Positions 1-5,109 of a stretch of DNA of 5,109 bases are shown one piece after another; positions within the stretch are counted from its first letter, which is position 1; each line of letters opens with the position of its first letter. The notes under the pieces were generated by a model, which was not told the origin of the DNA, searched no databases, and saw only the letters and a list, made by a program, of their open reading frames with translations. Source of the DNA: Leptospira adleri (GTDB lineage Bacteria; Spirochaetota; Leptospiria; Leptospirales; Leptospiraceae); contig NZ_NPDU01000127.1 of assembly GCF_002811985.1 (NCBI RefSeq), forward strand, positions 1 to 5,109. The letters run 5' to 3'. A program made the position numbers and the translations under genes.

Positions 1-510
1 GATTCCGAAGCTCGCGTTCGCCCAGTCCTTACCACCCATCTGGTTCTTGTCATAGCTTGCGTTTGCCGTGTAGTCGCCGCTCTTGAAGTTGTAATCAAGG
101 CCCAAACCTAAACCGTTCGTAAAGTTCGTGTTCACGTTCATTCCTAAGCCTGCGTCACGATTGTAGCTCAGTCCCAATGCAACGTTACTCATCTTGTAGG
201 CATTCATGATTCCTTGCAGGAAATCTCCGCCCGCGACCGCCTTCGCTCCCGATATGTTCAAGTTCACCCCGCCGCCCCAGCCGCCTTTCACCTCGTGTTG
301 TCCGGTCAGTAGATTACCGTTTTCGTGTTTCGAATAGCATTGGGGCGAGTTCGCTGCGCGAAACGCGCTCTTCGCTTCAATCAGCATTGCACCATCCAAT
401 TCTTCGTAATAAAAATAGAATATTCCAAATACATGGTGCAATGCCGGATTTTCGCTACGATCACTCTCGCGGCTTGGTGCGTTGTTCGTTGTTCTTTCAA
501 TCTTCAACAT
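1..510 (-). CDS. Partial second copy of the large Leptospira Hint-family protein (Gly/Asn-rich beta region), runs off the left edge; possibly a truncated orphan cassette
   Basis: An open frame runs from an ATG at 510 to the window edge with no stop; an in-frame TAG lies 9 nt upstream of that ATG. Only the part below about 330 looks like real protein. It starts around GNLLTGQHEVKGG and continues through NLNISGAKAVAGGDFLQG, GLSYNRDAGLGMNVN, LGLDYNFKSGDYTA and DKNQMGGKDWANASFGI. The alternating small/polar and hydrophobic pattern, rich in Gly and Asn, suggests repeated beta strands. From memory, this matches the region several hundred residues upstream of Hint in TIGR04388-type Leptospira proteins. 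The first 60 or so residues (510-330) have low-quality composition and resemble translated spacer. Neither the ATG at 510 nor the one at 387 has a good Shine-Dalgarno, and there is no signal peptide. So this is either a 5'-truncated pseudogene or a silent/orphan cassette carrying another C-terminal tip to the left. I am confident of the family resemblance and unsure that it is expressed. Confidence 0.6.
   Translation of the reverse strand, partial: MLKIERTTNNAPSRESDRSENPALHHVFGIFYFYYEELDGAMLIEAKSAFRAANSPQCYSKHENGNLLTGQHEVKGGWGGGVNLNISGAKAVAGGDFLQGIMNAYKMSNVALGLSYNRDAGLGMNVNTNFTNGLGLGLDYNFKSGDYTANASYDKNQMGGKDWANASFGI
379..450. repeat. Long imperfect hairpin (12-bp perfect inverted repeat plus 4-bp outer stem)
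   Basis: Bases 384-395 (GCATTGCACCAT) are the exact reverse complement of 433-444 (ATGGTGCAATGC). Beyond a small bulge, 379-382 (AATC) pairs with 447-450 (GATT). A further 5-bp pairing, 399-403 with 417-421 (ATTCT/AGAAT), is nested inside. The element sits in the roughly 180-nt spacer between the operon terminator and the truncated carrier copy. It has no U-tract, so it does not look like a terminator. It may be a dispersed intergenic repeat or a recombination scar; its function is unknown. Confidence 0.55.
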
Positions 511-556
511 CGTTCTCTAATTTAACTTTCTTTCAACTCCTACCCCTAAAACAAGA

Positions 557-578
557 AAACCCGCTCAGTGGCGGGTTT
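557..578 (-). terminator. Intrinsic terminator of the lipoprotein operon
   Basis: An 8-bp perfect stem (AAACCCGC / GCGGGTTT) encloses a 6-nt loop. On the minus strand it is followed by a T-rich stretch (TTCTTGTTTTAG). It begins 11 nt after the stop codon of the second lipoprotein gene. It therefore separates the toxin-like/lipoprotein transcription unit from the truncated carrier copy further left. Confidence 0.85.
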
Positions 579-589
579 CGTCTTCAACT

Positions 590-1141
590 TTAAGGTGCCC
601 TCCAATGTGGCGGCATGTTCTTCGCTTCGGCTTCGTTATTTTCCATGATTTCGTCACTCTCTTTCAAGCACTGCTCGAAATATCCTTTGGGAGCAAGGCC
701 GCCTTGACCCGTTGCAAGAGTTCGATTTGGATCAGTTTCCTGAAGCGAATACACCTGAAATTTTCTTAATTCGCCATCGGGTTTGTAAGTTAATTTAGCT
801 CTTGCTACCTTCCCATTCTCGCTAAAATACATTTCATCCCCGATGATATTGATAATCTTAATCTCAACATCAGTACCTTTGAGTCCTGAACGAATTCTCA
901 AAGTATTTTTTTGAAGAATAAACTCAGAGCAAGGCTCAGATCCAGTCCATACTTTGGCACTAACACCTAAATAACCTAGGATTTCTCCGGCAGTTGGCAA
1001 GGAATACACACCTTGAATTTTAGGGTGGTTTGCTAACTTGAAACTCGGATCGTTGTATTTCTCAAAATCTGTCTTCTCTTTGCATCCAACTAAACCTGAA
1101 ATCAAAATCATTATTAAAACTGAATATACCTTTTTTCCCAC
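590..1141 (-). CDS. Small exported lipoprotein, distal paralogue; candidate immunity protein
   Basis: 183 residues. The start is GTG at 1141, preceded by AAGGAG 9 nt upstream. The N-terminus is a lipoprotein signal: MGKK, a hydrophobic stretch VYSVLIMILISGLVG, then the lipobox Cys20 followed by charged residues (KEKTD). This predicts a lipid-anchored protein in the periplasm or at the outer membrane. Two further cysteines, Cys71 (SEPCSEF) and Cys158 (YFEQC), are conserved in the neighbouring paralogue and could form a disulfide. Conserved blocks include FKLANH, KIQGV, DVEIKIIN, IGD, ENGK and GQGG-AP-GYFE. My hand alignment gives slightly over half identical residues to the 1230-1784 protein over about 165 positions, with divergence in the signal peptide, at residues 50-70 and at the C-terminus. 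I do not recognise a characterised domain. An immunity role is inferred only from its position after a toxin-like gene and its export. Confidence 0.85.
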   Translation of the reverse strand: MGKKVYSVLIMILISGLVGCKEKTDFEKYNDPSFKLANHPKIQGVYSLPTAGEILGYLGVSAKVWTGSEPCSEFILQKNTLRIRSGLKGTDVEIKIINIIGDEMYFSENGKVARAKLTYKPDGELRKFQVYSLQETDPNRTLATGQGGLAPKGYFEQCLKESDEIMENNEAEAKNMPPHWRAP

Positions 1142-1150
1142 TTCTTTCTT

Positions 1151-1156
1151 CTCCTT
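1151..1156 (-). promoter_or_regulatory. Ribosome binding site of the distal lipoprotein gene
   Basis: AAGGAG on the minus strand, 9 nt before the GTG at 1141. It supports GTG as the start rather than a downstream ATG inside the signal peptide. The same sequence stands before the other lipoprotein gene and belongs to the duplicated segment. Confidence 0.75.
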
Positions 1157-1166
1157 GTATTTTCCG

Positions 1167-1223
1167 CTACTTTCTGTTTTTCGGACTGTAGTAAATCCCG
1201 TAAATCGGATCCAGGAGATTTTT
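1167..1223 (-). pseudogene. Relic of the 3' end of the large toxin-like gene, lying between the two lipoprotein genes
   Basis: On the minus strand this stretch reads KNLLDPIYGIYYSPKNRK and a TAG stop. The intact large gene ends in KDLINPIYGIYYSPKNRK and TAA. The two share 43 identical bases in a row (1168-1210 and 1807-1849), and both are followed by a similar leader with AAGGAG. Upstream of KNLLD the frame is closed by TAG at 1226-1224 (where the intact gene has TAC, Tyr) and then by the stop of the preceding lipoprotein gene at 1232-1230. No more of the toxin domain remains. The distal lipoprotein gene therefore once followed its own copy of the large gene's end, through tandem duplication with deletion or through replacement of an older C-terminal tip. 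Confidence 0.85.
1168..1210 (-). repeat. Direct repeat, copy 2 (43-nt exact match to 1807-1849)
   Basis: It is identical base for base to 1807-1849, at an offset of 639 bases. Similarity continues more loosely through the ribosome binding site into the lipoprotein genes, so the whole unit 590-1223 is a diverged tandem copy of about 1230-1862. Confidence 0.9.
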
Positions 1224-1229
1224 CTAATA

Positions 1230-1784
1230 TCAATGAGGCCCTATACCCTTACCTTTTGTCTGCTCTTCCTCTGCTTGCGCTGATTCGTATAGCGCCTCAC
1301 TATTTTTTACACATTCTTCAAAGTAGCCGGCAGGGGCGATTCCGCCTTGGCCAATTGCGATCGCTTGATCATCACCTTTTTTGTCAATACCATAAACCTT
1401 GTAAGCCTCTAACTCTCCAGATGCAGAATAGAATAGTTTAGCTTTTAGAATCTTCCCATTTTCATAAAAATACAAGTCATCACCAATAACATTGATGATT
1501 TTAATTTCTACATCCTTGTCTTTTAAAGCTGAACGCATCCGTAAAACATTTTTCTGAGGAATAAATTCAGTGCATGGCTCAGGGTCAGATAAAAGATCAA
1601 TATTCATTCCCAAATGCTCTAATAAGCGATAACCTCCAGGCAAAGTGAATACTCCTTGAATTTTTGTATGGTTTGCTAATTTGAAATTTGGATCACTAAA
1701 CTTTTCTAAATCGGTTTTTTCTTTACATCCAATTACTCCAATCGTCAAAGACATTATTACAATTAAACATATCGCTTTTCTCAC
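1230..1784 (-). CDS. Small exported lipoprotein, toxin-proximal paralogue; candidate cognate immunity protein
   Basis: 184 residues. The start is GTG at 1784, with AAGGAG 6 nt upstream; the next in-frame ATG lies inside the signal peptide. MRKAICLIVIMSLTIGVIGC is a lipoprotein signal with the lipobox Cys at residue 20, followed by KEKTD, so the mature protein should be lipid-anchored outside the cytoplasm. Cys71 (PEPCTEF) and Cys158 (YFEEC) match the cysteines of the paralogue at 590-1141. The middle block (DVEIKIIN, IGDDLYF, ENGK) is the best conserved and looks like beta strands. The C-terminus (AEEEQTKGKGIGPH) is unrelated to that of the paralogue. It starts 21 nt after the stop of the large gene with no terminator between them, so co-transcription and probably coupled translation are expected. 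The domain family is unrecognised. The tight linkage makes it the better immunity candidate of the two, by inference. Confidence 0.87.
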   Translation of the reverse strand: MRKAICLIVIMSLTIGVIGCKEKTDLEKFSDPNFKLANHTKIQGVFTLPGGYRLLEHLGMNIDLLSDPEPCTEFIPQKNVLRMRSALKDKDVEIKIINVIGDDLYFYENGKILKAKLFYSASGELEAYKVYGIDKKGDDQAIAIGQGGIAPAGYFEECVKNSEALYESAQAEEEQTKGKGIGPH

Positions 1785-1790
1785 GTTCTT

Positions 1791-1796
1791 CTCCTT
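1791..1796 (-). promoter_or_regulatory. Ribosome binding site of the proximal lipoprotein gene
   Basis: AAGGAG on the minus strand with a 6-nt spacer to GTG at 1784. It lies in the 21-nt gap after the TAA of the large gene, which suits reinitiation by ribosomes finishing that gene. Confidence 0.8.
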
Positions 1797-1805
1797 GTGT
1801 TTCTG

Positions 1806-4800
1806 TTACTTTCTGTTTTTCGGACTGTAGTAAATCCCGTAAATCGGATTAATTAAATCTTTGTAAAATATTTCTTTAGCCGATCCGTTAGTATTCCTGG
1901 TTCCATTGTTGTTCAAGTCATAAAGTTTCCCGTCTGCTCCAACTATAGCTAACGAAAAATGGTTCGGCCCTGGTTTTCCAAGAATCTTTCCGGTTTTCTT
2001 GTCCTTATCTGTAATATTCGTATCCCAGTAAATCTGCACATACGCTCCCGGCTTCAAGTTTTTAATCGTGTTCTCAAGTTGAGTAACTGGAATCGGATTC
2101 ACCATGCCAACCATCTTACCCGTTTTTGGATCAATGTGTCTGCCCTCGAAATCGTTGGAGATCCGATTTCCACTTGAGTCAGTTCCGTTCACAAGGCTCG
2201 TCTCAAATCCCCTAAATCCGTTCATGTCATACACTGGAGCCGAGTTTCCGTTAAACTTCACGTCTGCGTTTCGGAACTTGTTCACCATATATTCGCCAAA
2301 GCTCATCTTCGTTTCCCCGTTCAAATAACCTTGGACGTAGTTTGTGTTCATCCGGCAAATCGCAGACGATATTTCGTTCCCTAACTGTTGTGTTTTTTTG
2401 TTCGAAAAGATCCAATCCTTGATCTTGTTAAACTCTCTCGATCTCACAATTGCATCCGATTTGTTGTAAGCTGTCTCCACATTCTCTAACTTGGAATTGT
2501 ATTGTTCCAGCGTGATGTTTCCGTCTCGCAGTTGTTCCTTCAAGTTGGTCACATTTTTCCGGTAGTCGTTCGTCACTTGCTCCGATTGACTTTTGAGGAC
2601 CGGATCCATCTGGAAGTTTTCCTTTCCGCCCTTCCGGATCACATCCAAGATCACCGCTCCCTGAACAGACATCGCGTTGTTCTCACCTTGGTTGTAAAGT
2701 GCAGGTTTTGTCATTGCAAGTCCAAGATCGTTCATTTCCTTCTCGTTAAGCGTCGATATATCCGGATTTCTCTTAAACGGATTCTCAAGGGCTTCCTTGT
2801 AGGTTGCCTCGCTCATCTTCTTCGATGGCGGCCCGTCTTTCTCTTTCTGAGCAATTGAAGAATCAATCTCCGATTGATACGGCATCCCGTTAGGATTTCG
2901 ATGCGCTCCTGGACTTCCCTCGTTCACAAGTCGCGCTACCTGACTGTCAGGATTGAACAAGTTCGGCCCAACCTGTTTCTCTGCAACGGTCTCTTTCGGG
3001 GTTACGTTGTTTTCGCTGAAAATGCCGTTCTCAGGAAACTTTCCGTCCTTCATCTGAGCATACGCTTCTGGAAACTTCGCCTCGATCTTCGCATTCAATT
3101 GAGTCGTCATGAACTGATCCAATTTCTTCAGTCCGTCCGCTCCTAACATTTTCTGATATTCGGAGATATTCTTCTCGTTTGCCTTCTTGTATCCGTTGAA
3201 GATATCTGCGTTCTGTTTTTCCAATGCTGCGATTTTTGTGTCTGCGTGAGAAGTATCTACGCAGTAGCTACATACCGTTCCGACAGTCGAGTTTGTGATG
3301 TCGTTTGCCTTCTGTGTCTTCAGTTTTGCGATCTCTTCTAAGTTCTTCGCATATCTCGTATCTCGGCTCACGTCTTGCGTCGTTTGCATATGGATTCTAC
3401 CCGCATATGCTTGCTCGTTCGGAACGGTATCCGCGATCGCAAGCATTCGTTTCTCCATTCCCTGCTGACTTGAGTTCATCGTCTCTTTGAAGCTCTTGAG
3501 AGTCTTCAGTAGTTCTCTCACTCCCTTGTCACCTTCCGGCGCGATTCTCAGCGCGTTTTCTACCGATGGTTTCAAAGCCTCGTAACTTTGTTTCGAATCT
3601 TCGTGTTGTTTTAGCAATCTCTGATATTCAGGATCCGATACGGACTTCTCTTGAGCCGCTTTCAAACGATTCGATTCTCCTTCCGCGATTTGATTTCTCG
3701 CAGTGAGTAATCCTCCGACGAGCTTGTCGTCGTGACCGAATTGCTTCAGTTTCTCATACTTGATTTCGTTCGTTGCGTGAATCTGCTTTCCTTCGTTTGA
3801 TATATATGCAGTCGACAACTGAGATTTGGTTGTTCCCTCGGTCGCAAGCATCATCGCTACCTTCGGATCATCATGATGTTTCTGAGACGCCATCTCTTTC
3901 AAGTTCGCATAATCTTTCGTGATGAGTACTGCTAAATCCGCTCCGACTTTTTCGTGGTCGATCGCTTTCTGTCTCTGCTGCTCTTGGTTCGCCGCGAGCT
4001 TCTCATTCAAGTGTGCGACCTCTCCTGCTCCGCCAGCGTCTCTCGCCGCTCGCAAGAGTAAACTTTTCGCGGCCACGTCTTTTGCAAGACCCGACATTCC
4101 ACCTGTCTTGAACATTCCGAGCTGATTGCCGTCTACGCCAGTTGCTCCTTTCATCCAAGTCGCTACAGCAGCCATCTCCGTTTTGTTCAAACCCTGTTTC
4201 GGATCTACATTACGCAGGGCTTTGCGAAGTTCCTTGATTCCATCAAGGCCATCCGAGTTGGAGCTTCTTACCATGCTCAAGAACGTATCGTTACGTTCGC
4301 CAAGGAGGCCTTTTTGCGCTTTCAGCATTTCAGCATCGCCCTTTAACTGCAAACGCTCGTTCTTTAACGTTCTGTCTTTCGTATCGTATTCGTTCAGTCT
4401 TCCCAGCAATTCTTTGGCTTCACCGCTATATGGTTTCTCAGCCCCAAATCCGAACAAGCCGTCTCTACCAATCAGTTCTTTTACGCTCGACTTGATCGCT
4501 CTCACTTGTTTGTCATACGAGCCTTCGTAGTTGTGCACAACATATCCCGAGTTAGACGATTCCGCATCTCCGCCAACGATATATGTATGGTTGTCTTCTA
4601 CCTCAAAGTTGTAAACCTTCGTCGGCTCTACGTTGTAATGAAAGATCCCGGTTACTCTCGCCCAAGTCCCATCCGACTTCAACACTTCGTCGTTTACTTT
4701 CAGCTCTTCCACTTTAGTCCACTCGGAAGTCGCTAAATCGCTGTCAGACGTCCTTCTTCGAAACGGGTGGTTCCATGTCGTCCGCAACTCTTCTTCGTTG

Positions 4801-5109
4801 TCCAGTTCTAAGAAAAATAACTGAGGGACTTCGTGAACAAAGAGTTCGGTCACTCTCTTGTTCTCAAGTTGACCCGTTCTTTCGTTCCAAGATACCACCG
4901 TATCTCCAACCTTGATATTCTCAATCGAGGTCAGTTCTAACTTCTCAGATCCTGGTGAATCCCACTTCTCTATCACTGCAGATTCTTTCCAGCTCTTGAT
5001 TCGGTGAACCTGAGTCCCCGCTACAAAACAAGTATCCAAGTGAAAAACTCCCGCCTTGTCCACCATCTTCGATCCGTCGTTTGCAAAGCCGAAGCTCTGC
5101 GCAATGTCA
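1806..5109 (-). CDS. Very large Leptospira modular protein with Hint autoprocessing domain and C-terminal Cys/His domain; 5' end beyond the right edge (toxin-like)
   Basis: The frame is open to the right edge: codons before the Met at 5066 read DIAQSFGFANDGSK, so that Met is internal and the true start is outside the window. Residues here are counted from that Met. A Hint domain spans about 13-179. A long charged, mostly helical region (about 180-700; runs of E, K, Q, L, A) contains a C599-S-Y-C602 pair. A boundary-like segment near 700 (VGPNLFNP) leads to a Pro/Asn-rich stretch, more helix (NVTNLKEQLRDGNITLEQYN), and a C-terminal domain with Cys904 (SSAICRMNT), His1036 (GPNHFSLAIVG) and Asp1050 (KLYDLNNNG). 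The TAA stop is at 1808-1806. I recognise the family as the very long TIGR04388-type Leptospira proteins, from memory. Fragment release by Hint and a toxin role for the C-terminal domain are inferred by analogy with polymorphic toxins. An alternative is a self-processing surface or structural protein. Confidence 0.9.
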   Translation of the reverse strand, partial: DIAQSFGFANDGSKMVDKAGVFHLDTCFVAGTQVHRIKSWKESAVIEKWDSPGSEKLELTSIENIKVGDTVVSWNERTGQLENKRVTELFVHEVPQLFFLELDNEEELRTTWNHPFRRRTSDSDLATSEWTKVEELKVNDEVLKSDGTWARVTGIFHYNVEPTKVYNFEVEDNHTYIVGGDAESSNSGYVVHNYEGSYDKQVRAIKSSVKELIGRDGLFGFGAEKPYSGEAKELLGRLNEYDTKDRTLKNERLQLKGDAEMLKAQKGLLGERNDTFLSMVRSSNSDGLDGIKELRKALRNVDPKQGLNKTEMAAVATWMKGATGVDGNQLGMFKTGGMSGLAKDVAAKSLLLRAARDAGGAGEVAHLNEKLAANQEQQRQKAIDHEKVGADLAVLITKDYANLKEMASQKHHDDPKVAMMLATEGTTKSQLSTAYISNEGKQIHATNEIKYEKLKQFGHDDKLVGGLLTARNQIAEGESNRLKAAQEKSVSDPEYQRLLKQHEDSKQSYEALKPSVENALRIAPEGDKGVRELLKTLKSFKETMNSSQQGMEKRMLAIADTVPNEQAYAGRIHMQTTQDVSRDTRYAKNLEEIAKLKTQKANDITNSTVGTVCSYCVDTSHADTKIAALEKQNADIFNGYKKANEKNISEYQKMLGADGLKKLDQFMTTQLNAKIEAKFPEAYAQMKDGKFPENGIFSENNVTPKETVAEKQVGPNLFNPDSQVARLVNEGSPGAHRNPNGMPYQSEIDSSIAQKEKDGPPSKKMSEATYKEALENPFKRNPDISTLNEKEMNDLGLAMTKPALYNQGENNAMSVQGAVILDVIRKGGKENFQMDPVLKSQSEQVTNDYRKNVTNLKEQLRDGNITLEQYNSKLENVETAYNKSDAIVRSREFNKIKDWIFSNKKTQQLGNEISSAICRMNTNYVQGYLNGETKMSFGEYMVNKFRNADVKFNGNSAPVYDMNGFRGFETSLVNGTDSSGNRISNDFEGRHIDPKTGKMVGMVNPIPVTQLENTIKNLKPGAYVQIYWDTNITDKDKKTGKILGKPGPNHFSLAIVGADGKLYDLNNNGTRNTNGSAKEIFYKDLINPIYGIYYSPKNRK
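1807..1849 (-). repeat. Direct repeat, copy 1 (end of the large gene)
   Basis: These are the last coding bases of the large gene (PIYGIYYSPKNRK and most of the stop). They are repeated exactly at 1168-1210 between the lipoprotein genes. Confidence 0.9.
1809..2429 (-). other. C-terminal domain of the large protein: possible papain-like / NlpC-P60-type cysteine hydrolase
   Basis: About 207 residues. The only cysteine, Cys904, lies at the start of a predicted helix (ICRMNTNYVQGYL). His1036 follows about 130 residues later in a strand-like segment (NHFSLAIVGADGKLYD), preceded by a KPGAYVQIYW strand. Asp1050 or the following Asn residues could complete a triad. Cys in an N-terminal helix and His on a later strand after a PG turn is the layout of NlpC/P60, CHAP and Tae-type amidases, which cut peptidoglycan or peptide bonds. 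If so, lipid-anchored partners outside the cytoplasm would make sense as inhibitors. The overall sequence does not clearly match one family, so the fold and the catalytic residues are tentative. Confidence 0.4.
4530..5030 (-). other. Hint (hedgehog/intein) autoprocessing domain within the large protein
   Basis: The expected blocks appear in order: Cys13 in CFVAGT at the N-terminal cleavage point; IENIKVGDTVVSWN; TWNHPF with the block-B Thr97-x-x-His100; a second VNDEV strand; YNFEVEDNHTYIV; and a terminal VVHN ending at Asn179. The length of about 167 residues has no room for a homing endonuclease. The residue after Asn179 is Tyr, not Cys, Ser or Thr, so standard protein splicing is unlikely. 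Peptide bond cleavage at one or both ends, as in pretoxin-Hint and bacterial intein-like domains, is the likely activity. Confidence 0.88.

Noticed and set aside
356..368. Small palindrome GCGCG-AAA-CGCGC as a terminator or operator
   Set aside because: The stem is only 5 bp, it overlaps an alternative 5-bp pairing, and there is no U-tract on either side.
379..450. Integron attC site
   Set aside because: It is an inverted repeat of suitable size, but I found no paired GTTRRRY / RYYYAAC core sites at the ends and no integrase in the window.
331..510. Genuine N-terminus of the left partial protein, starting at 510 or 387
   Set aside because: The translated segment is unlike the family and has no signal peptide or good ribosome site. 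The open frame overlaps an inverted repeat, so it reads as spacer that happens to be open. I kept 510 only as the outer limit of the frame.
325..593. Two overlapping plus-strand reading frames of 66 and 68 codons
   Set aside because: They cross the intergenic spacer and the terminator hairpin, have no ribosome site or recognisable protein pattern, and oppose all clear genes.
1959..4736. Several plus-strand frames of 60 to 134 codons opposite the large gene
   Set aside because: The composition is that of antisense shadows of the large coding frame. The opposite strand carries clear Hint motifs and a single uninterrupted frame, so these are by-products.
4530..5030. Active splicing intein
   Set aside because: The conserved terminal Asn is followed by Tyr rather than Cys, Ser or Thr, and the host protein is not a usual intein host. 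A cleaving Hint domain fits better.
5064..5066. Start codon of the large gene at this ATG
   Set aside because: The frame stays open upstream to the edge with family-like sequence (AQSFGFANDGSK), there is no Shine-Dalgarno, and Hint begins only 12 residues later. It is an internal methionine.

Overview
The window most likely comes from a Leptospira chromosome. The large protein and the fragment at the left edge resemble a family of very long Leptospira proteins that I remember as TIGR04388. The small lipoproteins also have a spirochaete-style lipobox (GLVGC / GVIGC). This assignment rests on recognising sequence, not on a search. Everything that looks real is on the minus strand, so transcription runs from right to left.

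Reading in transcription order: (1) 5109-1806 is the 3' part of a very large gene that enters from the right edge. It holds an intein-like Hint autoprocessing domain, then about 500 residues of charged helical sequence, then a C-terminal domain with a Cys...His arrangement suggesting a papain-like/NlpC-P60 fold. (2) 1784-1230 is a small lipoprotein gene with a GTG start, 21 nt after the stop of the large gene. (3) 1223-1167 is a short relic that repeats the last codons of the large gene, stop included. (4) 1141-590 is a second, paralogous lipoprotein gene, again with a GTG start. (5) 578-557 is an intrinsic terminator closing the unit. (6) After about 180 nt containing a long imperfect hairpin, 330-1 encodes another piece of the same large-protein family, from the Gly/Asn-rich beta-type region that normally lies upstream of Hint. 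It runs off the left edge.

The layout (large modular protein with Hint, variable C-terminal domain, small exported partner genes in tight linkage, a footprint of a lost or duplicated C-terminal tip, then a truncated second copy of the carrier) resembles polymorphic toxin loci such as Rhs and CdiA with orphan cassettes. My working reading is a toxin-immunity-like module in which the tail-plus-lipoprotein segment was duplicated in tandem or left behind after tip exchange. Toxicity, immunity and delivery are inference. The order of parts, the duplicated tail and the Hint motifs are visible in the sequence. Base composition drops from the Hint/helical part (62% GC at 4021-4080) to the toxin tail and lipoprotein genes (28-32% in sampled 60-base lines), as expected for an exchangeable tip.
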